A stretch of 64,000 bases of DNA from Aspergillus flavus (taxonomy: Eukaryota > Ascomycota > Eurotiomycetes > Eurotiales > Aspergillaceae), in NCBI RefSeq assembly GCF_009017415.1, contig NC_092406.1, positions 4,650,001-4,714,000 on the forward strand. Reading direction: 5' to 3'. Position 1 is the first letter of the stretch, and the number at the start of each line of letters is the position of its first letter. The notes beneath the pieces are model-generated. The model was not told where the DNA came from, did not search any database, and saw only the letters and a program-made list of their open reading frames with translations. This document shows, one piece after another, positions 46,730-59,863 of the stretch. A program made the position numbers and the translations under genes.

Positions 46730-48136
<1,407 letters not shown>

Positions 48137-48365
48137 AAGCAGTTCTATAGAGGACCTTTGATTGCTGAAGCTTCCACCTACATGATGCCATAAATTTTTA
48201 TATGCAAGAGGCGGGCAGGAAATGGTCTGAATGGCGTTCGGGTTTGTTTTTCACACCTTTGCGGTAGTTACTATGATGATAAATGCGGCTTCTTGGTTGT
48301 GTAGAGATAAATAGTGTCCGACTCGATACCTCCCGAGTCAATCTCCCCTGTATCCAGCTTGTATT

Positions 48366-48832
48366 TCATGCCACTTTACTTCCATCTACCGTGACCCGTA
48401 CGCCACCGACACTCCCGGCCAACGGAACAAGCCATTTCTCAGGTTTCTTATTGTACATCGGCCAAGGAGGGATGGCGGCCAGTCCAGTTACCAGCGTACC
48501 TGCCAACCCGACCCAGAGTGTGAGATGTATATCCCTGTAGATATATCCGGCGAGGAAAGCAACAACCTTGACACGACCGAGCGTAAGCGAATGATGCCCA
48601 TCTTATCACTGTTGACCATAATTGGTGAAAGTAAGACCAGGGATAGGCTAGCACTTTACCCCAGATATAATTAAAAGAGCCGTAGACAATATTTCAGCCA
48701 TGCGCTGGCCGTGAAAGTCCTATCCATGTAAAGTTGCCTGGTTATCATCTTATACGAGCGGACTGGTGGTGATGACAAACATACTATCTGGCCTTCGCAG
48801 ATATTCTGGACAGATGCAAGAACATCATCCAT
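48366..48832 (-). CDS. SPC1: Signal peptidase complex subunit Spc1 (SPC12)
   Basis: Small non-catalytic subunit of the ER signal peptidase complex. Three short exons: 48785-48832, 48660-48719, 48366-48566, giving 102 aa. The N-terminus MDDVLASVQNICEGQIDFHG followed by QRMAEILSTALLI is the family opening. Two membrane segments follow (about residues 25-47 and 50-66; LLIISGVVAFLAGYIYRDI and TLWVGLAGTLVTGLAAI). The conserved PPWPMYNKKPEKWL closes the core, and an 18-residue fungal tail ends at TGA. No exon is long enough to stand out alone; the chain was found from the family pattern. The stop lies 230 bp from that of RBX1, convergent. Confidence 0.9.
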
Positions 48833-49380
48833 GGCGAAGAGGCGTCTAGTAAATGTTTTGGTATTCCCCACCCTGGAGAAAAACAAGGATGGATGTAACA
48901 ATAATAGTAATAATAACAAAGGATAAACAACAAGACAAATAAAAACTATGAATGCTGAAGATGACAGTTGGTATGCCTGGTAATGGGGAAGGCGGAGATT
49001 AACCAATTCAACCTTTACCGCCTTGGCCAAGGTGTCAAACTGGCGTAACCAATTTGGGGCACTGCTCTAGTGAGAGGAACCAGAAACCGAAAGAAAGAAA
49101 CTACCAAAAGTAAAAAGAAGAGGATGTAGTCAGATAAAGTAAAGGGCAAAAGTCTGGCACAGCCTCAACTTTATTTTATATACTTCTCTAAGAACCCTAC
49201 AAAAAATATTGCTAAAAAAAAGCTGACTTCACCCACCACCCCTTACCAACTCAGCGAGGGAAAGAATCATTCTGAAGATATGCCATTTAGAGCGTAGCCA
49301 TGGTTAAGATAGACGGAGTTTTCGCTCCCTGCCCCCAATTATCCCTATCTAGAAGCCACATATGATGAAAGGCAGTGATG
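48833..49380. other. Intergenic, SPC1 promoter to THR1 3' end
   Basis: 548 bp between two minus-strand genes. A/T-rich, no coding signal and no clear regulatory motif. Confidence 0.5.
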
Positions 49381-50640
49381 TTAATAATGCACTGTAGCTC
49401 CATCCTGGGCAGGCTCAAGGAGCTTCCATTGGCAGGTTATATTATTGGAAGCAAAGTTAGCAATGATACGTTCTGCGATCTCGGTGAACCTATCAGTGGC
49501 CAAAGCTAGGATTGTTGGCCCTGCTCCCGATAGGCATATTCCAAGCAGACCCGGCTGCGTGCTCGGGTTCATGGATTGGAGTATTTCCGTTAGACCTGGG
49601 ATAAGGGTCTTCCGGTATGGCTGATGAACCTTGTCTTGCATGGCTAGATAGATCATGTCTGGATCGGGAGGAGACGTGCCCAATGCTGCAGGGAGTAAGG
49701 CAGCGCGCTGCAAGTTGAAGACCTACAGGGATACGTTAGTTCTTAGGAGCTTGTCTATTGTTCGACCATAAGGAAAATGGGAAGAAAGAGCTTACAACAT
49801 CGGCTCTTGAATATGCAGTCGGCAGGACACCTCGTGCGTTGGCGGTTGGCACCACAAAATCTGGGATGATTGCAATAGCCTTGATCTCTTTGGCCCACTG
49901 AAACTTCCTGTAGTGGCCGATACCAAGTGGAGGCTCTGGAGGCCGTATCCCAGTATCGATACCGCCGGCCGGGGCGGGTAAAACTTCACTCAGTGGAATC
50001 TCTATGCGGGCTATATCTTCAGGCTTGAGTTCATTCAAGTAAGTTCCGACAAAGCCCCCAAAGAGAGAAGCAGCGACATTGTCCGGGTGCCGCTCTGTTG
50101 AGGAGTAAGTCAATCAGTCGAGAAGCTAATGGCAATAAGAAGATCCATTTTTCATATGGAGGGGCCGGCTTGCAAAACAATTACAAGGGATTAAATAATA
50201 ATTCAAAGGCCAAACTTACCGATCATCAAGCAATAATCCAGTAGCCGTTCCTTGCTCAATCCGAGGCGGCCTACTTCGTTGCCCAACATCACACCAGCCA
50301 CCACTGCAGTACCAGACGAACCGAGACCCCGACCCAGAGGAATAGGATTTACAATATGGACATGGGTCTCCGCGGGGAACGCTCTCTGATCATGGCATCG
50401 AAGTACATACAGAGCTACACGGGTGATCAAGTTTACCTCTGGATCCAGGCTGATCTCTTCCGCGCTGTTGCTTTGATCATCATATGTGACGACACAATTC
50501 AGAGGAGATTGGGAGGCTTTGGTGGAATCAATAGTGACATGGAGTTCGAGGTGGAGCGACAATGCCAGGCCGATCACGTCAAATCCAGGACCAATATTGG
50601 CAGATGAACAGGGTGTTTTGATAACGAATGAAGAAGCCAT
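49381..50640 (-). CDS. THR1: Homoserine kinase
   Basis: GHMP-family kinase phosphorylating homoserine on the threonine branch of the aspartate pathway; cytosol. Three exons: 50220-50640, 49796-50094, 49381-49722, giving 353 aa. The N-terminal IKTPCSSANIGPGFDVIGLA, the ATP-binding GHMP loop PIPLGRGLGSSGTAVVAG (about residues 99-115), HPDNVAASLFGGFVG, PTANARGVLPTAYSRADVVFN and the C-terminal GICLSGAGPTILAL loop all match the family. The start ATG lies 29 nt from a (TC)n(TG)n tract that must lie in the leader or core promoter. Together with HOM3 in this window it represents the same pathway, though 40 kb apart. Confidence 0.97.
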
Positions 50641-50668
50641 TGTGGGGAAAAGAGAGGTGTGAAGGGAG

Positions 50669-50720
<52 letters not shown>

Positions 50721-52655
50721 TGCGTGTGTGTGTGTGTCTTACTCTCCCTATCACTTGTTTCTGTTCTTTCTTTCTTTCTTTCTATTTTCTTGACTGGACG
50801 AACGGTTTGGCAGAGTCAATGCAATCAACCGTAAAAGATTTATCCAACAAAATGAAGAGATGGGTTAACCTGTCATATCAATCCGATTCGAAGCACTGTT
50901 CTTTTCTGGGTATTTAGATATGTATGTAATTTGAAAGATATCTGCCACCGGTGAGAAAGTATGACTCTTTCATCAGTTTCTTGGCATGCCCCAAGAAAAA
51001 ATATTTGTTCGCCGATTTCGGGACAATAGAAGGAGTTAAGGCTGTCGGTTAGTCCGCCCGTTGGGCAAAAAAGCCAAGCTATAAGACTATTCCCTTTCGG
51101 ACTAGATCTAGATTATTGATGTATCCTAACCAACACACTAGATTCCAATCAGAAGTGACCGATATTCAACACCTTACGATCCATCCTATGAGCTGCACGT
51201 CATGCAGGACAACTGTACACTAATCAAATAATATCTACACCTATTCCGAACCCTAACCAAATAATCTTCAATTGACACACGCTGGAAATTCTCATTTCAA
51301 TACGGGGCGAGACTTCAGCATAGGGTATGAGTGCTGCCTAAAGATGGTTCCGATATTAAAAAAAATCGCTCGTAACATCTATTACAACAATTGAAGATAA
51401 CGATATCTGAATTTTCTAATTACATTTGATACTACTTAACGGTTCCATCTTCACTAAAGAGTACTAAATGCTACCTTTGATTTATTCGTAACTATACTAC
51501 GAATGACCTTCACTTCAAAACTTAGTAGATAACCCAGGCGGAGGATGGCCGATGCGGCCCCAGTAAGAGTACGTAGTAACAGATTTCTGGTAGTGCGGTG
51601 GCTCTGGACTTTTTTAACCCCAAGCGGAAATTTCTACCCGCGCCCCTCTTTTCCTTTTTTTTTTTTCCCTCCTCTTTACTCCGTACTCCGATACGCTTCA
51701 GCTTTCTTTTAAAGACGACAAATTCCCTTTTCGCTGTCGTCTCTGAGAAAACTCATCTCGACTCGCCTCTGTAGGTGACCAACTACCTCCTGCAGGTTTT
51801 CATACTCTTTTTCCTTTTTTCCTCTTTTTTCTTGTTTCTTCTCCATTGTCCGCGTGATCTGTCCCTTCGCCTAACACATTGTTGTTGGGCGTATATATCT
51901 TTTTTTTGGGAACAACATATTATTTGCGACATCAGAGTTTGGTCTCCAAGTTCGAGTTGGTGACGATTCCCGCCACTCATCTCTGAACACATCAGCCTAT
52001 CTGCACCAAATACCAGAACATCAGATCTTAAAACTTTCCTAGTGTCCTACATTTGGATCTCTAACCTCTTCTTTGGACTCCTTTTCCCTTTCTTCTTTTT
52101 TTTTGTTTTTTTTGTTGTTGGTGTGTAGATAGACCCCCTCTTTCAACGCCCGCAATCACCTCGGAGCCTCTGGGTTTATCAAATTCATTGATAGGAAGTT
52201 TTGCGGTGAACTGAAGGACTCTTTCTGAGGAGTTTATCCTGTCACAACTCACCACTTCACTGCAACTCTGGAGCGGCAGCGCTCCTCTTCGTACTACTCA
52301 GTCAAGTTGGCGGGCATTCACTACTATCAGTCCTCTTTCCTCCACCCTCTTCTGGGCCCCAAGTTCAGGGTCTTCTGCGGGGGCGACACCAGACCCCCAT
52401 AACCGGTCTCTTCCAGCAAGTTCGAAGCTGACACACAGACGCGCGTCGGTAATGCCAGGCCCTTGCGAGGGGTCTGGCTGATGGACGGAGGAGCAATTGC
52501 CCTTGGGACTTGTACATCCGCCTTCGCCTTATTGGAAGGCATCGATAACAGTTGAGGCAATCAACGCAAATACGCCTTTGTTGTCACCCCAGACTGCCAC
52601 GTTTTGGGTTGGTAAGCCTGGTGTATATTCTGGTTGACGGTCAGCGTCGCAGAAA
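50641..52655. other. Divergent region, THR1 / Mg2+ transporter
   Basis: 2.0 kb. The THR1-proximal end has the compound microsatellite and a CTTT repeat (about 50,765-50,783). The distal 1 kb before the transporter is strongly pyrimidine-rich and probably is a long 5' leader; it contains TACTCCGTACTCCG (51677-51690). No coding exon was recognised. Confidence 0.5.
50669..50737. repeat. Compound (TC)n(TG)n microsatellite in the THR1 leader/promoter
   Basis: About 17 TC units followed by about 17 TG units with one TGCG interruption. Its near end is 29 nt upstream of the THR1 start codon, so a THR1 transcript could carry it as (CA)n(GA)n. It has the same unit order and strand as the tract at 43538-43601. 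Confidence 0.95.
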
Positions 52656-54752
52656 ATGTCTGAATCACCCAAGTCAGAAAAGTACATGTTTTTAAGCAGG
52701 TTCAGCACGCCAGTGCCTGAACTGGATGACCATCGGTTTCAATTGGATCCACCTCGTATCGAAGCTACCCCCGATATGACGCTTAGTCGGCAGAATACCA
52801 CACCGCAGAATCTGAATATGGAGACGCCACAGCGTTCAGATCTGCTCCAAGTTCAGCAAGTTCAGGATGCTCTTCGAGAAGCGGGGCCATTCTCTCGGGA
52901 CTTTGAGCAAGCAATAGCAGACGATGATCGATCAGTTAAGGATGTCAATGGTTTAGGACGACGCTTCTCCCTTGATCCAACCGGAAATATTCGTCAGGGT
53001 CGTGCCTTTAGCCGTACGCATCAGGATATCGCAAATATGTCGAGGGATTCGTCGGTTTCAGCTAGATCAACATCTCCGCCCAATTCAGTCGAAGCTTTTG
53101 CAGACCCACGGCGCCGGGAGCGTGCCAACACTCTGGAGAGTCATGCAGCGCCAGACTTGGAAGCTATCCTACAGCGTACGGTGTCTGGTGGCACACATCC
53201 TCGCCGCCCAACCTTCAGTAATGCAAGTGCCATTAGACCTCAACCAGGTGATATCCAATTAGATTCGCCTGAGGATACATGTGCCCCCCCCTTTGAACAA
53301 TTGGGCAGAATTCCGGTGATTGACTATGAAGAGTTGGAGGAGTTTGTGGCTCTTAATCAGAAGACGAAGCCTATCACAACGCGGCGCAAGCACAGCCTTA
53401 GCTCACAGAGCAAGAAGTCTCGTGTTTTCTACGATCTTCGTCCGAACGCCCAGAAGTCCGAAGCCCATGAAGCGAAGCGCTCATCGAGTGTTGAGCGCTC
53501 ATCAGATGACATTATTGGACTCGACTTGAAAGACAGCGAGAAAGTCTTCGCGGATGCTGTCAACGAAAAACAATTAGTTGAAAATCTCAGAAATGAGAAT
53601 GAGCCGACTCGGTTCGGCTTCTTCTCGTCCGAGTCACAGAGTACTGTACATGCTGCGGAACTGGGCGACTTAGTTTTCCCTGGGGACACCTTTCGAGACC
53701 TCTTCCAACTTGGCCCGGAAGGAGGCGTTTGGTGGCTCGATGTTTTGAATCCCACTGAAGCCGAAGTTGGTGCTCTTTCGAGAGCCTTCTCAATTCACCC
53801 ACTGACGACAGAAGATATTTTAACCCAGGAAGCTCGAGAGAAAGTTGAGCTATTCAAGCAATACTATTTTGTGTGCTTCCGGACTTTTTACCAGATAGAC
53901 AAGACAAGCGAGCGCTTCATGGAGCCCGTCAACTTTTACATGATCGTTTTCCGCGATGGTGTGTTATCGTTCTCTTTTACCGAGAATCCCCATGCTTCGA
54001 ATGTCCGGAGAAGAATCGGAAAGCTCCGTGACTATGTGTCACTTAGTAGTGACTGGATTTGCTATGCCATGATGTAAGCCCCTCTTATTCCGCCTTTCCT
54101 CCTTTATAAGCCCATGCATGTTACCTGATCGCCATCTAGCTGTCTGTATGTGAATTCTAATGTCTGGTGTAGTGACGACATTGTGGATAGTTTTGGCCCT
54201 GTAATCCGCGAAATTGAGGTCGAGTCCGAGGCGATTGAAGATCTCGTCTTCATCGCACGTATGGATGATTTTGAGTCATTCTTGCCACGAATTGGTGGCT
54301 TGCGCAAAAAGGTCATGAGCTTGATGCGCCTCTTGGGCGGTAAGGCGGATGTTATTCGAGGTTTCTCTAAACGTTGCAACGAACAGTACTCAGTAACACC
54401 GCGTGGTGACATTGGCCTTTACCTGGGAGATATTCAAGATCATGTAGTGACCATGATGTCTAACCTGGCTCATTTTGAGAAGATGCTCAGCAGATCACAC
54501 ACCAACTATCTTGCGCAGCTGAACGTCACAAACCTAGTTTTGGGCAACCACGTCAACAAGATCCTCAGCAAGGTGACTCTCATTGCCACCATGTTAGTTC
54601 CTATGAACCTTATCTGTGGTCTATTCGGTATGAATGTCACAGTCCCTGGTCAGGGCCAGGAAGGCCTTGCGTGGTTTTTTGGCATCGTCGGTGTGATTGC
54701 GGCGGTAGTCATTATTAGCGGTATTGCTGCTCGCTGCTACAAGCTTGTATAA
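52656..54752 (+). CDS. MNR2: CorA-type magnesium transporter (Mnr2/Alr family)
   Basis: Divalent-metal channel of the CorA superfamily; yeast Mnr2 is vacuolar and Alr1/2 are plasma-membrane. Two exons (52656-54073, 54173-54752) give 665 aa. The first ~330 residues are hydrophilic and Ser-rich. The CorA soluble domain runs from about residue 340 (GGVWWLDVLNPTEAEVGALS; FSIHPLTTEDILTQEAREKV; EPVNFYMIVFRDGVLSFSF), followed by the stalk helix with SNLAHFEKMLSRSHTNYLAQ. The pore helix carries the signature GMN (in NLICGLFGMNVTVPGQ, about residue 626) and a second membrane segment ends ISGIAARCYKLV. The intron joins YAMM to IDDIVDSFGPV. The assignment Mnr2 versus Alr is by overall form only. Confidence 0.88.
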
Positions 54753-55239
54753 GATTTAAATGTGGTCTTGGCTATTTAGAAACTTATGGGCTGTCAAATA
54801 TAGTATCCATGCGTATATATAGATATCTAGATTCATTACATACATGCATACCCATGACACATTTTTAGTAATAGAAAATGTTCTCCTTAGCTTTCCGGGG
54901 CGCCGAAGGGGGCTACTGTGGCTGGCGGGTTGATGTGGCGCAGTCCAATTTATCGGAATCCGCAGGCAGAAAAGACGGCCTCGATACATACTGAAAGCTA
55001 GAACGTGCATTGCCAAGCGCAAGTACTTTGTATATAAGATTTAGCTTCCGAATGAGCCTGAATTAGTTCGTGGATGACGTTTCCTCCTGCCACGTTTCCC
55101 AACATTCGCTTACGACTCGACAGACCTCGGCTGTGAGAGGAAGTCGTGGCCTTGTCTCCAAGCCTTCCTTGACTCTCCTCTCTTCCTCTTCTTCCTTTTT
55201 ATATTACCCAACCCAGAGCCAATATCTACTGAATTGTCC
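54753..55239. other. Intergenic, Mg2+ transporter to MID1
   Basis: 487 bp between tandem genes. Pyrimidine-rich in the last 100 bp before MID1. No coding signal was seen. Confidence 0.5.
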
Positions 55240-57133
55240 ATGCGACCTGAGCTCGCACGTTGGTTGTGCTGTTTTGCTCCATGCATCAGCGCAATTGTTT
55301 ATCACTATATAGTCTGTCTGGCTCTTTCGACCACAGGTTTAGGCCATGCCGCAGATCTCACTTCTCTGGCCCCTGAAATCCATAGTAACTTGACTATTAA
55401 TGACGGTGACTCACATTTCTCCTTCCCATTGGGGTCTTACAATGGTCTAGTGATTGAAGACGATGTGGATGACGCTGGAGATTTGCGAGGTCTAGATATT
55501 GTCCGCAGGGCTCCTACTGGGGTCTCATCCCTAGGCAATAATCAATATCAAAAGGGCGAAGTTAAATTAGGCGAAACCCAGTGGTGGTACTTCTCAAAGA
55601 ACTCTGTAAAAGACAAGAATACCAATAAGACATCCGAGGGACCAACTAGCGACCAATCGAAGCGTTCGGAAACCGTCTTCATATCTCTGACAGCATGCTC
55701 GAAGCCTAGCTCCAATAGAGCCGGTTCTGACAGTGCTCGAGACCTGCCGCATCTAGAGGTCTACGTCTCTACATCTGAATTGCTTCAGAAGCCTGGTCCT
55801 GAGCAAGAGAGGTCGAATCAAACTAAATACATGGTCGAAGAGGGCTATATGGGCGCCACCGTCGAGGTAGAGGGAAATGTTTATATCGGTGTTACTGCAC
55901 ATAACAGCACAAAATATTCTGGGTCCTACAGCTATGAGCTTGCGGCTTCAGTTGATGCTTTTTTCCACAGCTTCGCGCACGATCCGGCTTTCCTGTACTT
56001 TGTGGATTCGGACACGCACAGTGCGCTCTTCACCACGGGCAACCTAACAGAGGCAGAACTGGGCTCTCAGGGCTACAACAATTGGATGGGCATTGCGCCG
56101 CCGTACACAATGTTTGCGAATAACATTAACGATACAGCTATCTCTGGCTTACACCATTCCTCCTGTGCGCTCGATCGACTCGCCCAAATAGGCAAAGGTG
56201 ATGGTAATATCAACGCAAGCATGACGAGCAGAGGCCCCGGCAATAAACCCAAGGAGCAGTTATATATCACCGGGCTCAACCGAAGTTCGATGTATGAAGG
56301 GATTTTAGCGCTGGATGGCAATTCTACTGGTTCTAGAAACGGCGTCATTGGCGGCGGTGGGAAAATATGGAAACCAATCACCTTCTCAACTAAAGCAGGT
56401 AATTAAATTCCTTTCAGCGTCACCAGGGGTGTTAAGGTTACTGACAACGAAAGATGGCAATTGTGCGCTCCTCTACAACCTGTCATTTTGTAATGAAGTG
56501 GCATATGCGGTGCCTTCGAACCCGACTTTTAACTTAGACGGCCTCCGTTCATTCTACGATGATAATGCCGCTGCACTGTATAAGAACTTTTCTTACTCTT
56601 TGGAGCAGATCCAATGTAATGCTACAAACGAGACTCGGTTTTCTTTGGCGGTGGGATGCGATGACTGTGCCAGGGCATACAAACAGTGGTTATGCGCCGT
56701 AACAATCCCTCGGTGCGAAGACTTTTCAAGAACTAGCAGATTTCTCCAGGTTAGAAACGCTGGACAGAAGTTCATTAACGGAACCTCGCTCAGTGACAAC
56801 CACACACTGCAGTTGAATACCTCGACGAATCGGTCCCGGAATTCGCTGATTGACAAAGAGATCCGACCGGGACCCTACAAGGAGATTCTTCCCTGTGAGG
56901 ACACCTGCTACAACCTCGTCAAGAGCTGTCCCGCTGCTCTGGACTTTAGCTGCCCGCAGGGCAGATGGCTCACTTCCACGTACGGCAAACGCGGCCCCGA
57001 CGATCTTGTCACCTGCAATTGGGTAGGCGCAGCGTACTTCATGGGTGGCGGAGATAAGATAAATCCTTTGCGGTCGGGTTTATTTGCACTTGTAACTGTT
57101 TGGCTTTCGTATTGGGCACTTGGCGGTTCGTGA
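55240..57133 (+). CDS. MID1: Stretch-activated Ca2+ channel regulatory subunit Mid1
   Basis: Extracellular regulatory subunit of the Cch1-Mid1 high-affinity calcium channel, active in stress, mating and tip growth. Two exons (55240-56398, 56454-57133) encode 612 aa. A hydrophobic N-terminus (PCISAIVYHYIVCLALSTTG) serves as signal sequence. Many N-glycosylation sequons (NLT, NKT, NQT, NST, NDT, NAS, NRS, NGT, NTS) support a lumenal/extracellular body. The Cys-rich C-terminal half contains NCALLYNLSFCNEVAYAVPS, GCDDCARAYKQWLCAVTIPR and CEDTCYNLVKSCPAALDFSC, the Mid1 signature. A short hydrophobic tail (LFALVTVWLSYWALGGS) ends the protein and could act as a GPI or tail anchor. Start is the first ATG of this frame. 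Confidence 0.94.
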
Positions 57134-57570
57134 ACTCGTACCATACTACCATGATGTATAGCGTGGGCCATTAACCCTTTTTCGATTGGAACCTCATCAT
57201 TTTGGTCAACTTTGTTCTGTTACTTGTGAGTGTCGTGTCATATATCCTTGTAACCTGATACCCTTGGCCAATATAAACCTTTCTGGTTACAGCTGTTTCC
57301 GTCGGTATAGCCACTGCCTATACTCAACTAGACATGTTATCTTCGGGCCAGGAAAGAGGATGGATAATTCTAATGAGAAGCGATTATCAATAGGGCACGA
57401 AGGAGAGACAACTTTTTAGGTTATGGCTACCTAAACATCATTAATTAGAGTATCGCCTCACAACCTATTAAGTGTAAGAGCAGGAAACAACGCCGGTCTA
57501 CCATGGTATCGATTGAAGCGCCGTTGGTCAAGAGATCATATGCAACTACTTCCCAACAAGCAATTCGTAT
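57134..57570. other. Convergent 3' region, MID1 / ESS2
   Basis: 437 bp, two 3' UTRs, no coding signal. Confidence 0.5.
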
Positions 57571-59010
57571 CTATTTGGCTCTTCGTGGAGTCGGAGTCCA
57601 TACATTCTTCAGGTTCGATGAAGACGACTCTGTGGGCCGAGGAGTGTTCCCCATACGGTGTAATAGTTTTTGTGCTGCTGGAGTCAACAACTTAGTTGAT
57701 CCACCTCCTCCCACTGTTGCTCTGCCAGGCGTACGCAATCCAAAGTCTAGCCGGGGGCTACTGGCGAAACGCGGCGTCATGGTGACTGGAGATTTAGTCT
57801 CTTGCGCAACTTTCTCGGCTCGTTTCTTTCTCGCAACGCGGTTTACTATGCGATGATGGAGATCTTCGCGCCTTCGGTTCTCCTTGATTTGAAACGGATT
57901 TGGGGTTTTATCACCTGTACCCAACAATCGAAGGTCCTCTAAAAAGTCCGTATGACTGTCTTTCGACACGATATTTATTGGGTAATCTGGTTCATCTTCA
58001 TCCACGAAGGCGTATCCATTCACTCGTGGCGTCTCACTCCCACTATAGCCCGCTTCTGAATTAGTAGGGCAGGGACGTCCGGCAATAGCATCCTTAATAG
58101 CAGAAATTGATGGCAAAGGCGGAAGCGCGCCTCCATCTTGTGCAGCTTGAAACCCCTCATCTGGTAGTCGGGTATTCTGACACACCACCCGCTTGGGCCC
58201 TGCCCTTGAGGACGCTTCTGCTTTCTGCTGGAGCGTCTCGAGAGTGTCTTCAACAGACGAGGGCATGAACATGAGAGAATTCTCCGATCTGGCCTTCCAT
58301 GAGTCCGGTTTCGCGGGCCGAGAGTCAAGGTCCTTCTTAGTTGCTAGTTGCTTGTCTTGATAGGGATTAAGACCCTGTTCCTCGATTTGTTTGACTTCCC
58401 GTTGATAATGGGCAATCTGTCGCGCGGACGGGATCTTGTTGCCGCTCCAGATCCATGCATATTTTTCTCGACGTTTCGTATTTTGCTTGTCTAGCAGCTT
58501 GTTGAAGGACTCGTTATCTTCACTGGTATATTTCGCTTGGAACTCGAGCAGCCCGAGATTGGACAGGCTTGGAGCATTATTGTCTTTCAAATGCTGAGCG
58601 GGTGATGAAGAGGCCATGGATACGATTGACATTGGCGTATCCCCACCCCAACCCGAAGGAGTATCCCCTGCATGCCTGTCTTCTGTAGGGTTGGTTGTCA
58701 TTGTGGGGCCCGATGAACCAGGGCGGTTCCGAGCTCTTTCCGGAGTCAACATCAAGTCGGTAAGTCTTTTCTTGGACGTAGCAATCCATTCTTTGTCCCT
58801 GGAGTCGATTGCTTCGAGGTACTCTTGCTTCACTTGCACCTCCAGAAGCCCCGGGAAGTAGTCTCGTGCAATGATGTCAGATAAGGTATTTGTATATACA
58901 TCTTCGTTAAGGACAGTAGCAGGTCGTTTAATGCGTTTCGGGGGGGGAGGAGGGGGCATTAGACTGGTTTCGGTATGGCGCTTAGCCAAAGCTTGCGATG
59001 TGGAAGACAT
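57571..59010 (-). CDS. ESS2: ESS2/DGCR14 (Bis1) nuclear splicing-associated protein
   Basis: Nuclear protein Es2 family (PF09751), found with late spliceosomal C complex in animals and called Bis1 in fission yeast. A single exon gives 479 aa. Characteristic blocks are KRPATVLNEDVYTNTLSDII, IARDYFPGLLEVQVKQEYLE, then FQAKYTSEDNESFNKLLDKQ and YAWIWSGNKIPSARQ, and NPYQDKQLATKKDLDSRPAK. The C-terminal TPAAQKLLHRMG motif (near residue 447) is also conserved in the family. A seven-proline run (MPPPPPPPKRIKRP region) lies near residue 20. I started at MSSTSQALAKR; an ATG 12 codons upstream is possible but unlike homologues. Confidence 0.93.
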   Translation of the reverse strand: MSSTSQALAKRHTETSLMPPPPPPKRIKRPATVLNEDVYTNTLSDIIARDYFPGLLEVQVKQEYLEAIDSRDKEWIATSKKRLTDLMLTPERARNRPGSSGPTMTTNPTEDRHAGDTPSGWGGDTPMSIVSMASSSPAQHLKDNNAPSLSNLGLLEFQAKYTSEDNESFNKLLDKQNTKRREKYAWIWSGNKIPSARQIAHYQREVKQIEEQGLNPYQDKQLATKKDLDSRPAKPDSWKARSENSLMFMPSSVEDTLETLQQKAEASSRAGPKRVVCQNTRLPDEGFQAAQDGGALPPLPSISAIKDAIAGRPCPTNSEAGYSGSETPRVNGYAFVDEDEPDYPINIVSKDSHTDFLEDLRLLGTGDKTPNPFQIKENRRREDLHHRIVNRVARKKRAEKVAQETKSPVTMTPRFASSPRLDFGLRTPGRATVGGGGSTKLLTPAAQKLLHRMGNTPRPTESSSSNLKNVWTPTPRRAK

Positions 59011-59863
59011 TGCAGCGAAGGGTAACCGTGGGCCTAGAAAGATCAACGCAAATGAATATGACTTCGTTCAGCTAAAAAACCTGTTAAGAACATAATACTA
59101 CATGGGTGGGATGTATAAGTGAACAACTGAATGTAGAACGGAGAAAGAGTGGCAGAGCTGAGGGTGAGGCGGTGAGCGTTGATAAGCAAGTGACGACATT
59201 TCAGGTCTCTCTATGGTTCGCTAGGAAATCCTCACGGTTCAATTATCTGGTCAAGTAACTTTTGCATATGACATAAAGTGTCCTATTGAACCAGGTACAC
59301 GAAGAAACATACAATGGCTTGGTAGATGATGCTTTCACTTTTCCACTGTCCACCAAAATCCGGACAGAAAACCTCCGGACCAGTAAACCGCCCTCCTCTA
59401 TATACCAGGGTCAATCCGTATTTGTCAACTGATGAACTTGTTAAGCAACAACGAAACGCATAAAAAGAACGATGCCTGCAAAGACCCAAATACAAAGCAA
59501 AGAAATTTCGAGCGAATGCTATGCAACCAAAACCCATTCGCAGCCTTTTCCCAATTCTTTCATACCAGAAAAACACCTAACAGAAATTTTGTGTTCCTGT
59601 GGAAAAAGTAGCCGCTCAGAATGCAAAACGAAAGTCTCGAGTAAACGCAGATGAGAAAAGAACGAGCATAGAAAGGCTAGCAATTGCAGGAAGAAATATT
59701 GAAAAGAATAACAATAAAGAAGGGAAAGTTGCAGAAAGAATAAATGAAAAGTCATCATGTCGTTGAAGAGATCTATCGGTGATTGATATGAAAGTGTGAA
59801 GGAGCAAGATAAAAGAAAAGAACATTATGTCCAAGTTACGCTTCAGGACTAGAAATGGTGCAA
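59011..59863. other. Intergenic, ESS2 promoter to CRIB gene 3' end
   Basis: 853 bp between two minus-strand genes. Several short ORFs without homology. No repeat or RNA gene was seen. Confidence 0.5.
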
